Source: JAZDHV01 sp043810355 (GTDB taxonomy: Archaea; Nanobdellota; Nanobdellia; Woesearchaeales; JAGVYU01). Taken from it: DNA of 29,403 bases. The first letter of the stretch is position 1; each line of letters begins with the position of its first letter. The stretch covers positions 1 to 29,403 of the forward strand of contig JBDROB010000055.1 in NCBI GenBank assembly GCA_043810355.1, given 5' to 3'. The notes under the pieces are model-generated. The model saw only the letters and a list, made by a program, of their open reading frames with translations. It was not told the DNA's origin and did no database searches. A program made the translations under genes and the position numbers. Of this stretch, positions 23,287 to 29,403 are shown piece after piece.

Positions 23287-24510
23287 TCAAAAATGTCCAA
23301 AGCATCTGACATCTGCAGCTGGCATTGCCATTCCAATCTCATTGACAGCCTTGATTACAACATTGTCTGCAATTGATCCATAAGGATGGATTGTTGCAGT
23401 CACACCAACAGAATGCAATGCCCTCACACAATCATCAAAAGGAAAGAATGCATCTGATGAAACAGAAGCACCTTTGAATGGATTGTCTTTTAATTGGTGG
23501 CTTTCCATTATTCCATACAACCTGTTATAACCAATTCCTTCCCTATCCATTGCCTTTTGCATGCCTTTCATAATCATGTTGGCAACAGCTTCAATTCTTG
23601 CAACTTGTCCAGAGCCCATTGACACAGAAACACCATTCCTGACAGCAACAACACCATTGCTTCTTGCTCCTGTAATGTTTAAGTGCCATGCAGTGAGCAA
23701 ATCTCTTGCCTCATTTTGAGTAGGTGGTCGCATAACAGATACACCTTTGACCATAGGTCTCATAACCAAATCATCAACTGTTCTTAAAGCTGTCAGATAA
23801 ACATCCTGCACACCTAATCTTCCTGTTGGCATTTCTTTTATCGATACTAAACCATGAGTATCATCACCTTTAAATTTTGGCAATCTGTCAAGAGCTGAGA
23901 ATTCTCCAATACGGACATTTGCAGCCTGATTTTGAATATATCCAATTACACCATGATTAAATCCAGGGGCTGCCAATACATCAGGAAACCAATGGCCTGG
24001 TTCTCTTGGGTGATAGTGCTCATATAGAGCTTCAGCAGTAGCCATATCTAGAGGTTGAGTAAAAAGAACAGTCCCTCCAAAATTGCTTAATTGGTCAGTA
24101 TCCCTTGCAGTCCTAAACAATTCAGTATAATCACCTTGTCCACTATAATCAGTTGCAAATCCAGAAACAATATTATGCTTCATAATGACAACAGTTGGCT
24201 GTTGATGGAAATATTTTGCTGCATCCATTGCCCTAGTAATATCGCCAACATTTGTCATTGATAATCCACCTTTTCCTTTTCCATCCTTTCTTACAGACTG
24301 CAAGTTTGTCAGATCTGGAATAGTACTGGCATCAATATCTCCAACTCGATTATAAGCATAAATCGCTCCATGCTGGTTTGGATTCTCACCATACTTCAGA
24401 TCCCATTCTTTATTTAGAACAATTGTGAGCCTATCTGGAAAATCACCTTCACTTCGAGTCCTATAGACAGCTGTTCTGTTTGAAATATCAACTGGCTTTA
24501 TTTCTGGCAT
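23287..24510 (-). CDS. purH: AICAR transformylase (C-terminal PurH domain as a separate protein)
   Basis: This protein covers the AICAR formyltransferase domain of PurH (407 residues). Landmarks are LKYGENPNQHGAIY, VIMKHNIVSGFAT, where the Lys-His pair is kept but the usual NPCG becomes NIVS, FGGTVLF, SDAFFPFDDCVRAL, and the end TIHPYGSIADNVVIKAVNEIGMAM. It would formylate AICAR to FAICAR with 10-formyl-THF. Normally this domain is fused to the cyclohydrolase, which is a separate gene here. ATG at 24510 is preferred over the overlapping ATG at 24516: GGAGGTGA (24517-24524) leaves 6 nt to the former and none to the latter. That ribosome site lies in the last codons of the upstream gene, giving tight coupling. 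Confidence 0.85.
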   Translation of the reverse strand: MPEIKPVDISNRTAVYRTRSEGDFPDRLTIVLNKEWDLKYGENPNQHGAIYAYNRVGDIDASTIPDLTNLQSVRKDGKGKGGLSMTNVGDITRAMDAAKYFHQQPTVVIMKHNIVSGFATDYSGQGDYTELFRTARDTDQLSNFGGTVLFTQPLDMATAEALYEHYHPREPGHWFPDVLAAPGFNHGVIGYIQNQAANVRIGEFSALDRLPKFKGDDTHGLVSIKEMPTGRLGVQDVYLTALRTVDDLVMRPMVKGVSVMRPPTQNEARDLLTAWHLNITGARSNGVVAVRNGVSVSMGSGQVARIEAVANMIMKGMQKAMDREGIGYNRLYGIMESHQLKDNPFKGASVSSDAFFPFDDCVRALHSVGVTATIHPYGSIADNVVIKAVNEIGMAMPAADVRCFGHF

Positions 24511-24512
24511 TT

Positions 24513-25211
24513 TCATTCACCTCCACTTGGATTATGTATTTTATAGGGTTCAATCGCTTGTTCGAAAGGAATGCCTTGCATAAAACCTGCAATAGCAACC
24601 CTATACTCTGCAAGTTTTTGGAATGCCTTTTGATGAAGTTTGTACCTCAATTCAAGAGTGGTGTGTCCATCATGCCTCAATAAGTTTTGTGAGAGTTCTA
24701 AATAATCATTTGGATCAGATAAAACAGCAACCCTATGCCAGTTCTTGGCACAAGCAGCCATTGCTGAAGGTCCACCTATATCAATCTGGCCTCTTGCATC
24801 TTCCATATCAATTCCAGGTTTTGTTATGGCTCTTTCAAAAGGATAAAAATTACCTATAAAAAGATCAACTGGTCTTGCTCCTTCTCTTTCAAGATCTTTG
24901 CTATGGGCTTTACAATAAGTCTCTGTTAAATATCCAAGAAAGAGTTTATGATGAAGACTTTTAACAAGGCCACCCTCTGTTTCTGGCATTTCTGTATATT
25001 CAGAAACTTCACCTAAATGAGAATCTGCCTTATCACCTAAAATATCCCTGATTGCAGTATAAGTCCCTCCAGTAGACACAATAAACACATTTTCTGTTGC
25101 ATTCAAAAGATTAGGTATTAAAGAATCCAATCCTGTCTTGTCTGCAACACTTGCAAAAACAAACCTTACTGGAACCAAATCATCAATCTCTTCGACTCTT
25201 CTTATTGCCAT
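24513..25211 (-). CDS. purH: IMP cyclohydrolase (N-terminal PurH domain as a separate protein)
   Basis: This 232-residue protein matches the MGS-like IMP cyclohydrolase domain of PurH, which closes FAICAR to IMP. Landmarks are FASVADKTGLDSLIP, FIVSTGGTYTAI, MPETEGGLVKSLHHKLFLGYL, VDLFIGNFYPFERAI, and the closing IDIGGPSAMAACAKNWHRVAVLSDPNDY. Residues of the substrate loop (STGGT and IDIGGP) are kept, and the Lys-Thr-Leu-His of most PurH is Lys-Ser-Leu-His here. It ends immediately before the transformylase start, as if a fused purH had been split at the domain boundary. GAGGTGG six nucleotides before the ATG is the ribosome site. Confidence 0.88.
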   Translation of the reverse strand: MAIRRVEEIDDLVPVRFVFASVADKTGLDSLIPNLLNATENVFIVSTGGTYTAIRDILGDKADSHLGEVSEYTEMPETEGGLVKSLHHKLFLGYLTETYCKAHSKDLEREGARPVDLFIGNFYPFERAITKPGIDMEDARGQIDIGGPSAMAACAKNWHRVAVLSDPNDYLELSQNLLRHDGHTTLELRYKLHQKAFQKLAEYRVAIAGFMQGIPFEQAIEPYKIHNPSGGE

Positions 25212-25235
25212 TTTTCCACCTCACTTCAAAATATT

Positions 25236-26225
25236 TTATTCAGTAGGATACTGGAATGTGATCTCTTTCAATTGATCAACTGTCTTTTTTGCCTTTTCAA
25301 GGGCAACTGCTTTCAGAGGATTTGTTTTTCTTGTGATTTGAGCTGCAATAATTGCAGCATTTGCATAACCAGCAGATCCAGCTGAAACAAATCCAGTTGA
25401 ATCATAATCATGGTTGACAATCTCAAGATATCCATCAAAATTAGGAGGATTATCTCCCCGGGCAATCTTGACACCAATCTGTACACCATTTCCTTCTGCA
25501 ATAATCTCATCAATGTTCAGCAGATGCCTTGTTCCAGATCTTGTGTCTCCAGGCCTGAAAGGAGTGATAACAACATCATCTGGCTCCATGCGATGATGCT
25601 CTTGCACATAACAAGGAAGGCCTATCTTTTCAAATGCTGCAGCAATATCAGATGCACCTACATAATCTGTGATCTTGACTTTCCTGTCACCCCATCTATA
25701 ATCCTCAAACTTAAGACCAATATTAAGTGCAGTATATATTCCATTGACAGGCATTGAAAGAACAGGATTTCTTGGAGGTTTTTCATCAGTTGCAAGAAAA
25801 GCAGATATTCCCATAAGTTCAGTATCTAAAAAAGGGACACCGATGACCAAATCTTTTACGGTTGCATGCCTCTTTACAGCTCCAGTGAGCATGTTGCTCA
25901 TTCCAGCCCCAGATATCATAGCCTGGCCGCTTTTCTTTGCCATAAGCTTCCTAGCATAACAATCAACTGTCTCATCAATTGTTGGTTTTCTAGAAGGACC
26001 AGTCTCTACAACAATATTTCTTTTATGATAACCATTTAAACCAACTTTAGGACCAAAAAATTTGGTGCATAATTCCTCAACCAATTCAGGAGAATTATCT
26101 GCAGAGGCTATATGAACCAATACTGCAACATCTTGATTCTCCTCACACCATCTTTCAATCTCTTTATCAAAATATTTCTTATCACTGTCAGATCCTACAA
26201 TAATATTTATTCTTGAAGTTGACAT
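25236..26225 (-). CDS. PurE-like protein with large insertion
   Basis: The N-terminus IIVGSDSD and the segments ISGAGMSNMLTGAVKRHATV, VIGVPF, MPVNGIYTALNIG and SAGSAGYANAAIIAAQI follow the PurE (N5-CAIR mutase / AIR carboxylase) pattern. PurE is about 160 residues and this protein has 329. About 120 residues are inserted before the last helix, and about 40 lie between the second and third strands. The catalytic His of the usual SAHR motif is absent: the aligned piece reads SADNSP. The enzyme may use another residue, or may have changed role. It lies between purM and purH-N in the operon. The ribosome site is AGGGGG (26235-26240). PurE ancestry is likely, and PurE activity is uncertain. Confidence 0.65.
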   Translation of the reverse strand: MSTSRINIIVGSDSDKKYFDKEIERWCEENQDVAVLVHIASADNSPELVEELCTKFFGPKVGLNGYHKRNIVVETGPSRKPTIDETVDCYARKLMAKKSGQAMISGAGMSNMLTGAVKRHATVKDLVIGVPFLDTELMGISAFLATDEKPPRNPVLSMPVNGIYTALNIGLKFEDYRWGDRKVKITDYVGASDIAAAFEKIGLPCYVQEHHRMEPDDVVITPFRPGDTRSGTRHLLNIDEIIAEGNGVQIGVKIARGDNPPNFDGYLEIVNHDYDSTGFVSAGSAGYANAAIIAAQITRKTNPLKAVALEKAKKTVDQLKEITFQYPTE

Positions 26226-26247
26226 CTTTTTATTCCCCCTGTTCTTA

Positions 26248-26307
26248 TTAATCTAATAAAATTAATTCTGCACAGAGTTCAGCTCTGAGCATTAATAATC
26301 CTGACAT
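26248..26307 (-). CDS. 19-residue micro-ORF between purM and purE-like gene
   Basis: ATG at 26307 opens a 20-codon frame ending in TAA at 26248-26250. The peptide is MSGLLMLRAELCAELILLD, hydrophobic and Leu-rich. GAGATGATTAAAA precedes the ATG with the same layout as the GAGGTGAATAAAA of purC, differing at two positions, which argues that it is translated. It lies 20 nt after the purM stop. It may be a leader-type peptide, a degraded remnant of a gene, or chance. A small inverted repeat (CAGAG TTCAG CTCTG) lies within it. Confidence 0.35.
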   Translation of the reverse strand: MSGLLMLRAELCAELILLD

Positions 26308-26327
26308 TTTTAATCATCTCTGTTCAA

Positions 26328-27527
26328 TCAATTACTATATCCTATAAATTCCAATGGTTTTCTCTCGTCTGGATAGTGAAGTATTGTTTTTAATTCAGGA
26401 CCTGAATTCTCTCTAACTTGTCCAACAATTGAGGCTTGATTTTCCCCTCTATCATTGATCAATCTAACAACAGCTTCAGTTGTATCCAGATCAGGAACAA
26501 CATATGCAAAACCCATACCCATATTTTGTTTAGTATAAGCTTGTTCAGGTGTCCATCCTGATTCTTGAGCTAATAATTGATGAATTGGATGTGGATCAAG
26601 AGGATCAGTAATTTCAAAAGCAACATCTTTTCCAACCCTATTGAAATTATGAAGCCCATTTCCAGTTATGTTTACACCATAAATTTCTCTAGTGTCAAAT
26701 TGTTGACCAATTATAGCAGCTTCGACTAAATAAAGAGCTGTAGGAACTGCCATTGCTTCAAGAATTGTTTTTCCTTCTAATATTGGGTGAGTGTCATTAG
26801 GCATATATTTACCGTGATATTGGCTTTGCCATTCTGCTCTTGGTTCAAGTTTTGGTGAATTCACAAAAAGAGCATGCCTTGCTCCAGTATAACCATTACT
26901 GTGCAATCCAGAAGAGGTTACACCGACAATATATTGACCTGGTTGAGGATCAAGATTTGGTATTCTATCTTTTCTGATCAATCCACTCATGACAATCCCA
27001 AAATCAACACCATGGCCTTGTATACCTAATGAGATCATCTCATCTAAAGATGCAGTCTCTAATTTGCCAATATTAAGATTCCATGGAGCAAAAGGTATTT
27101 TTATCATTTCAAGAGCGTCTACAAAACCATTCATAATCTCTCCCATATGATCTTGTTCAACATGAGTTTGGCATGCTAAATAAATATCAATCACTTTTGG
27201 AAAAACATTAAGTACTGTTGCTAGGTCATTAGCATTCATTGCAATTCCATCAATAGCACATGACCTATAATCATGAGCCCACGCACTCAGGAAAAGCTTT
27301 GTGCCATTTCCATCAACACCATGTGCTTCTGAAAAATCAGGATTGATTGGATCATCCCTAAGTTCAACAAAGAATCCATTTGTTCTGTCATTTCTTCTAT
27401 CAAACAGCCAGGAAGCTCTTTCAAATGCTCTTTTACCACTTGCAATAGCTGCAGCTTCACTTGCTTCATAATCTGCAGTATCTCTTGGGGTACTGCTTCC
27501 TTGAGGTGTGTTTTCTGGTTTTGTCAT
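26328..27527 (-). CDS. purM: Phosphoribosylformylglycinamidine cyclo-ligase PurM (AIR synthetase)
   Basis: PurM makes AIR from FGAM using ATP. The 399-residue protein has all family landmarks in order: HGVDGNGTKLFL (usually GVGTK), DGIAMNANDLATV, IVGVTSSGLHSNGYTGAR, GVNITGNGLHNFNRV and NMGMGFAYVV. It is about 55 residues longer than typical PurM, with an N-terminal Thr/Ser/Ala-rich stretch and small insertions. ATG at 27527 is preferred over an in-frame TTG at 27539, since GGTGATT (27536 downward) is its ribosome site. The start lies 5 nt after the purN stop. The GVGTK change to GVDGNGTK is unusual but keeps Thr-Lys. Confidence 0.9.
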   Translation of the reverse strand: MTKPENTPQGSSTPRDTADYEASEAAAIASGKRAFERASWLFDRRNDRTNGFFVELRDDPINPDFSEAHGVDGNGTKLFLSAWAHDYRSCAIDGIAMNANDLATVLNVFPKVIDIYLACQTHVEQDHMGEIMNGFVDALEMIKIPFAPWNLNIGKLETASLDEMISLGIQGHGVDFGIVMSGLIRKDRIPNLDPQPGQYIVGVTSSGLHSNGYTGARHALFVNSPKLEPRAEWQSQYHGKYMPNDTHPILEGKTILEAMAVPTALYLVEAAIIGQQFDTREIYGVNITGNGLHNFNRVGKDVAFEITDPLDPHPIHQLLAQESGWTPEQAYTKQNMGMGFAYVVPDLDTTEAVVRLINDRGENQASIVGQVRENSGPELKTILHYPDERKPLEFIGYSN

Positions 27528-27532
27528 TTCAA

Positions 27533-28453
27533 TCACCAATTAAATTGAACTCCTCTTGGAATCGGATTTCCATCAAAATAAAGTGCACCTTGCGGAGTAA
27601 CTTCATATTTTCCTTTTGCAACATTGCAGATTGTCTCAGGATAAATCACCCAGTCTCCTTTTACTTTAAGAATTTCCTGCAATTCTCTTGCTGATCCAAA
27701 TAGAGGGAATCTCCATGCCAAAGCTTCATCTTCCATATCTGGATGGGTCCTGATATAATCCAAAATATGCTTAATAGGTTTGAAACCACTGCCTTGCCAG
27801 AGCATTTCAGCTCTTACATCCAATGATCTGATCTCATCCTGGACTGGAACTCCATCAGATACAGCTAAAAGATCACCTTCATCAACTTTGGCAGTAACAA
27901 GATGAACAGATGAGTGGACATAATTCTCTCCAGCAAGAATAGCCTTAGCACTTGGAACCCAGCCTAATCCTCGATAAGCTGGCTCGCCACTTTCTTTCTT
28001 TTTTCTTAAGTCACCAGGATGGACATTCATCCAGACAATATCAGAAGTTGCTTCTAAACATTCCTTTGAAAGAGCCCAGTCATAGCCAGCTAGAGCGATT
28101 GCATCAATTCTCATATCTTTGAGCAATTCAACTTGTTTTGCATCATATGCTGCCCTGACCTCTTGATCTTTCATATTATCACAACCAGCTTTTCTGTAAA
28201 AGTCTCTGATTGGATTTGTTACAGTAGGAATCTTCAGTCCATGTCCAGCATAATCTTGATTTCCAATCCTATCAGCATTTGAGTCTGGGTTATCTGAACA
28301 TATCAGGATAGGGTCAAAAGAGTTTCCTTCTGTTGTGTGTGTATCTGCCAAAAATCTTTCAAGAATCTTCTTGGCATTTGTCCCTGAGCCAGACATGTAA
28401 ATAGCCAATCGCATTGGTTCGCTTTTTGGATGATATAATTTTCCTAGTGTCAT
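27533..28453 (-). CDS. purN: Phosphoribosylglycinamide formyltransferase PurN, extended form
   Basis: PurN transfers a formyl group from 10-formyl-THF to GAR. The 306-residue protein keeps the essential residues: IYMSGSGTNAKKIL (phosphate loop), LAGYDWALS, NVHPGDL (Asn and His of the active site), and HSSVHLVTAKVDEGDLLA (His and Asp). Canonical PurN is about 200 residues. Here extra segments occur in the folate-side loop (EPAYRGLGWVPSAKAI) and in a C-terminal extension of about 80 residues, with no match I recognise. ATG at 28453 is chosen because GAGGTGAATGGA lies directly upstream. A GTG at 28462 is inside that site. The previous gene stops 5 nt before the ATG. Confidence 0.88.
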   Translation of the reverse strand: MTLGKLYHPKSEPMRLAIYMSGSGTNAKKILERFLADTHTTEGNSFDPILICSDNPDSNADRIGNQDYAGHGLKIPTVTNPIRDFYRKAGCDNMKDQEVRAAYDAKQVELLKDMRIDAIALAGYDWALSKECLEATSDIVWMNVHPGDLRKKKESGEPAYRGLGWVPSAKAILAGENYVHSSVHLVTAKVDEGDLLAVSDGVPVQDEIRSLDVRAEMLWQGSGFKPIKHILDYIRTHPDMEDEALAWRFPLFGSARELQEILKVKGDWVIYPETICNVAKGKYEVTPQGALYFDGNPIPRGVQFNW

Positions 28454-28458
28454 TCCAT

Positions 28459-29160
28459 TCACCTCTCAAAAGCCTTTTTCATAATGTCATGCCTCATATG
28501 CTTTCCGCCTTGGACATCAATAATATTAGCACCTGCATAAGCTATCCTTTGTGCTTCTTTCATATCAGGATGATAAGAAGTGACTCCAAGGAGCCTTCCT
28601 CCAGCATATTGGTGGTGGCTAGCATAAGCTCTTTCAAATAGATCAGGATTAGCCAAAAAGGCAGAAATGGAATCAATTTGAGCAGGAGTTAAATCAGGAG
28701 CATTAAGGAAATACTGGTTTGCAAAAAAACCACGATCCTGTTCTCTTGGGTCAATACCAACAGCTTTCAAAGCTTGTTCTAATGCAATCTTTCCAGTAGA
28801 ATCACTTGTTCCAGGACGGAGATTGCTTTGAATTACATGATCATAATTAATATCTGATCCAGAAATTAAAGGGTTAGTTATCTGGATTATTCCATCAGTC
28901 CTTACTGGTCTATGGACTATTCCAGAATGAAGGACCCTGTCAACAAAAGGAAGGCCTTGGACAACAGAATCAAGGTCTAAACCAGGCTGGTGAGCTAAAA
29001 CATAACTACAAGTACGAGCAATACCTTTAATATCAGTGCCAAAGAACCTGTTAAGCTCTTCTGCCAGAGAGGATTCATCATAAGGGCCAATCTCAATGAC
29101 AGAGACATCTGTATCTAGAACTCCTTCAGGTAATTGCCATCTAAAACCAATATCACTAAT
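28459..29160 (-). CDS. PurS-like repeats joined to a PurD C-terminal segment, non-canonical start
   Basis: The frame is open from 29238 to the TGA at 28459 without any in-frame ATG, GTG or TTG before 28770. GAGGCGA at 29166-29172 lies 5 nt before an ATT codon at 29160, mirroring the GAGGTGAATAAAA layout of purC, so I take ATT as the likely start (233 residues). Residues about 12-85 (VSVIEIGPYDESSLAEEL, then LPFVDRVLHSGIV) and about 107-170 (LRPGTSDSTGKIALEQALKA, then LTPAQIDSISAFLANPDLFE) resemble the PurS-like modules seen in PurS and at the N-terminus of large PurL. The last 50 residues (GGRLLGVTSYHPDMKEAQ, then AYAG, then RHDIMKKAFER) match the end of PurD. ATP-grasp motifs of PurD are absent. 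It could be a novel fusion, a deletion product or a pseudogene. Confidence 0.5.
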   Translation of the reverse strand: MSDIGFRWQLPEGVLDTDVSVIEIGPYDESSLAEELNRFFGTDIKGIARTCSYVLAHQPGLDLDSVVQGLPFVDRVLHSGIVHRPVRTDGIIQITNPLISGSDINYDHVIQSNLRPGTSDSTGKIALEQALKAVGIDPREQDRGFFANQYFLNAPDLTPAQIDSISAFLANPDLFERAYASHHQYAGGRLLGVTSYHPDMKEAQRIAYAGANIIDVQGGKHMRHDIMKKAFER

Positions 29161-29165
29161 TTTAT

Positions 29166-29172
29166 TCGCCTC
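29166..29172 (-). promoter_or_regulatory. Ribosome site deciding the start of the PurS/PurD-like gene
   Basis: On the minus strand GAGGCGA is followed by ATAAA and ATT. The same spacing and near-identical context (GAGGTGA, ATAAAA, ATG) precede purC. It supports initiation at the ATT codon at 29160, or mutation of a former ATG. Confidence 0.4.
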
Positions 29173-29403
29173 AAAAAGTATAATATTGTCATTATAAAAA
29201 TAACATTTAAAAGCATTTATATTTTCAAATATGCAGAATTAATCAGTAGTATTAACAAAAACTAGAAGCTGAGCTTTCCACCAGTCTATTGACTGGTGGT
29301 GCATAAATAATTTATTTCTATGTGGTTTTTGTTCTTTTTAAGCTGTAAGAAAGCTAAGAAGCAGACCTAAACCATTAATGTACCGTCTGAACCCTATTCG
29401 TAT
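29173..29403 (-). other. Upstream region of the purine operon with partial gene tail
   Basis: This region holds no full gene. Minus-strand TATA-like candidates (TTTTTATAAT near 29193-29202, CTTTTAAATG near 29205-29214) could start the purine transcript. A perfect hairpin lies at 29278-29299. At the window edge a minus-strand frame (29338-29403, open to the edge) would give a 21-residue tail ending LLLSFLTA and a TAA. It may be the end of an upstream gene, but is too short to identify. Confidence 0.3.
29278..29299. repeat. Perfect 9-bp hairpin
   Basis: CCACCAGTC (29278-29286) and GACTGGTGG (29291-29299) form a perfect GC-richer stem with loop TATT, next to a second short palindrome AAGCTGAGCTT (29267-29277). 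It stands out in AT-rich surroundings. It could be a terminator between genes, a REP-like element, or the subterminal hairpin of an IS200/IS605-type element. No transposase is visible in the window. Confidence 0.6.

Noticed and set aside
28459..28770. Short 103-residue gene starting at TTG 28770
   Set aside because: The frame continues upstream with PurS-like similarity and a ribosome site near 29170. TTG 28770 would cut a module in half and has no ribosome site.
1..29403. tRNA genes, CRISPR arrays
   Set aside because: TTCGAA- and GGTTC-like strings (for example near 7157, 24562 and 29393) lie in genes or lack cloverleaf context, and no regularly spaced repeat array was seen.

Overview
The window is AT-rich, and its coding strands are rich in A, Lys and Ile. 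It looks archaeal, most likely a small-genome DPANN lineage of the Woesearchaeota/Pacearchaeota kind. Many first genes have a TATA-like box about 20-35 nt upstream of the ATG and no Shine-Dalgarno, which suggests leaderless mRNAs. Internal genes carry GAGGTGA-type ribosome sites. Translin, an M29 aminopeptidase and a TFIIB-type zinc ribbon also point to Archaea. Several enzymes are of bacterial type (AspRS, QueA, QueH, preQ1-type TGT) and were probably acquired. The lineage call is inference: no rRNA is present. No tRNA, CRISPR array or complete insertion sequence was seen.

Layout. 1-3.5 kb: two coiled-coil proteins (+), a 26-residue hydrophobic micro-ORF, then three tandem paralogous five-TM membrane proteins (-). 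3.6-7.1 kb: a B12-binding radical SAM protein, translin, an M29 aminopeptidase and a 28-residue acidic micro-ORF. 7.1-10.2 kb: a queuosine block (queA, queH, tgt) with one unknown gene. 10.2-13.2 kb: a second B12-type radical SAM protein, two small membrane proteins and a CYTH/CyaB protein. 13.2-20.5 kb: bacterial-type aspS and the transamidosome genes gatC, gatA and gatB. Interspersed with these are a Rossmann-like protein, a Lys-rich micro-ORF, a membrane-anchored cyclophilin, a 46-residue TFIIB-type zinc ribbon and a creatininase-family amidohydrolase. 20.6-29.2 kb (-): a compact purine-biosynthesis operon, in transcription order a PurS-like/PurD-C-terminal fusion, purN, purM, a 19-codon ORF, a PurE-like gene, purH N-terminal domain, purH C-terminal domain, purB and purC. 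No intergenic stretch exceeds 300 bases. The longest is the last 243 bases, which hold a perfect hairpin and a possible gene tail.

How the genes work together. AspRS, whose anticodon-binding region carries a His typical of non-discriminating enzymes, plus GatCAB would make Asn-tRNA (and possibly Gln-tRNA) by transamidation. TGT, QueA and QueH would insert preQ1 into tRNA and convert it to queuosine, a modification usually regarded as absent from Archaea. The purine operon is the most unusual part. Its enzymes are recognisable but divergent, several are longer than their families, PurH is split, the PurE-like protein lacks the usual catalytic His and carries a large insertion, and the lead gene joins PurS-like repeats to a PurD C-terminus without a canonical start codon. 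Its proteins look poorer in Lys than those of the neighbouring genes, which suggests a separate origin.
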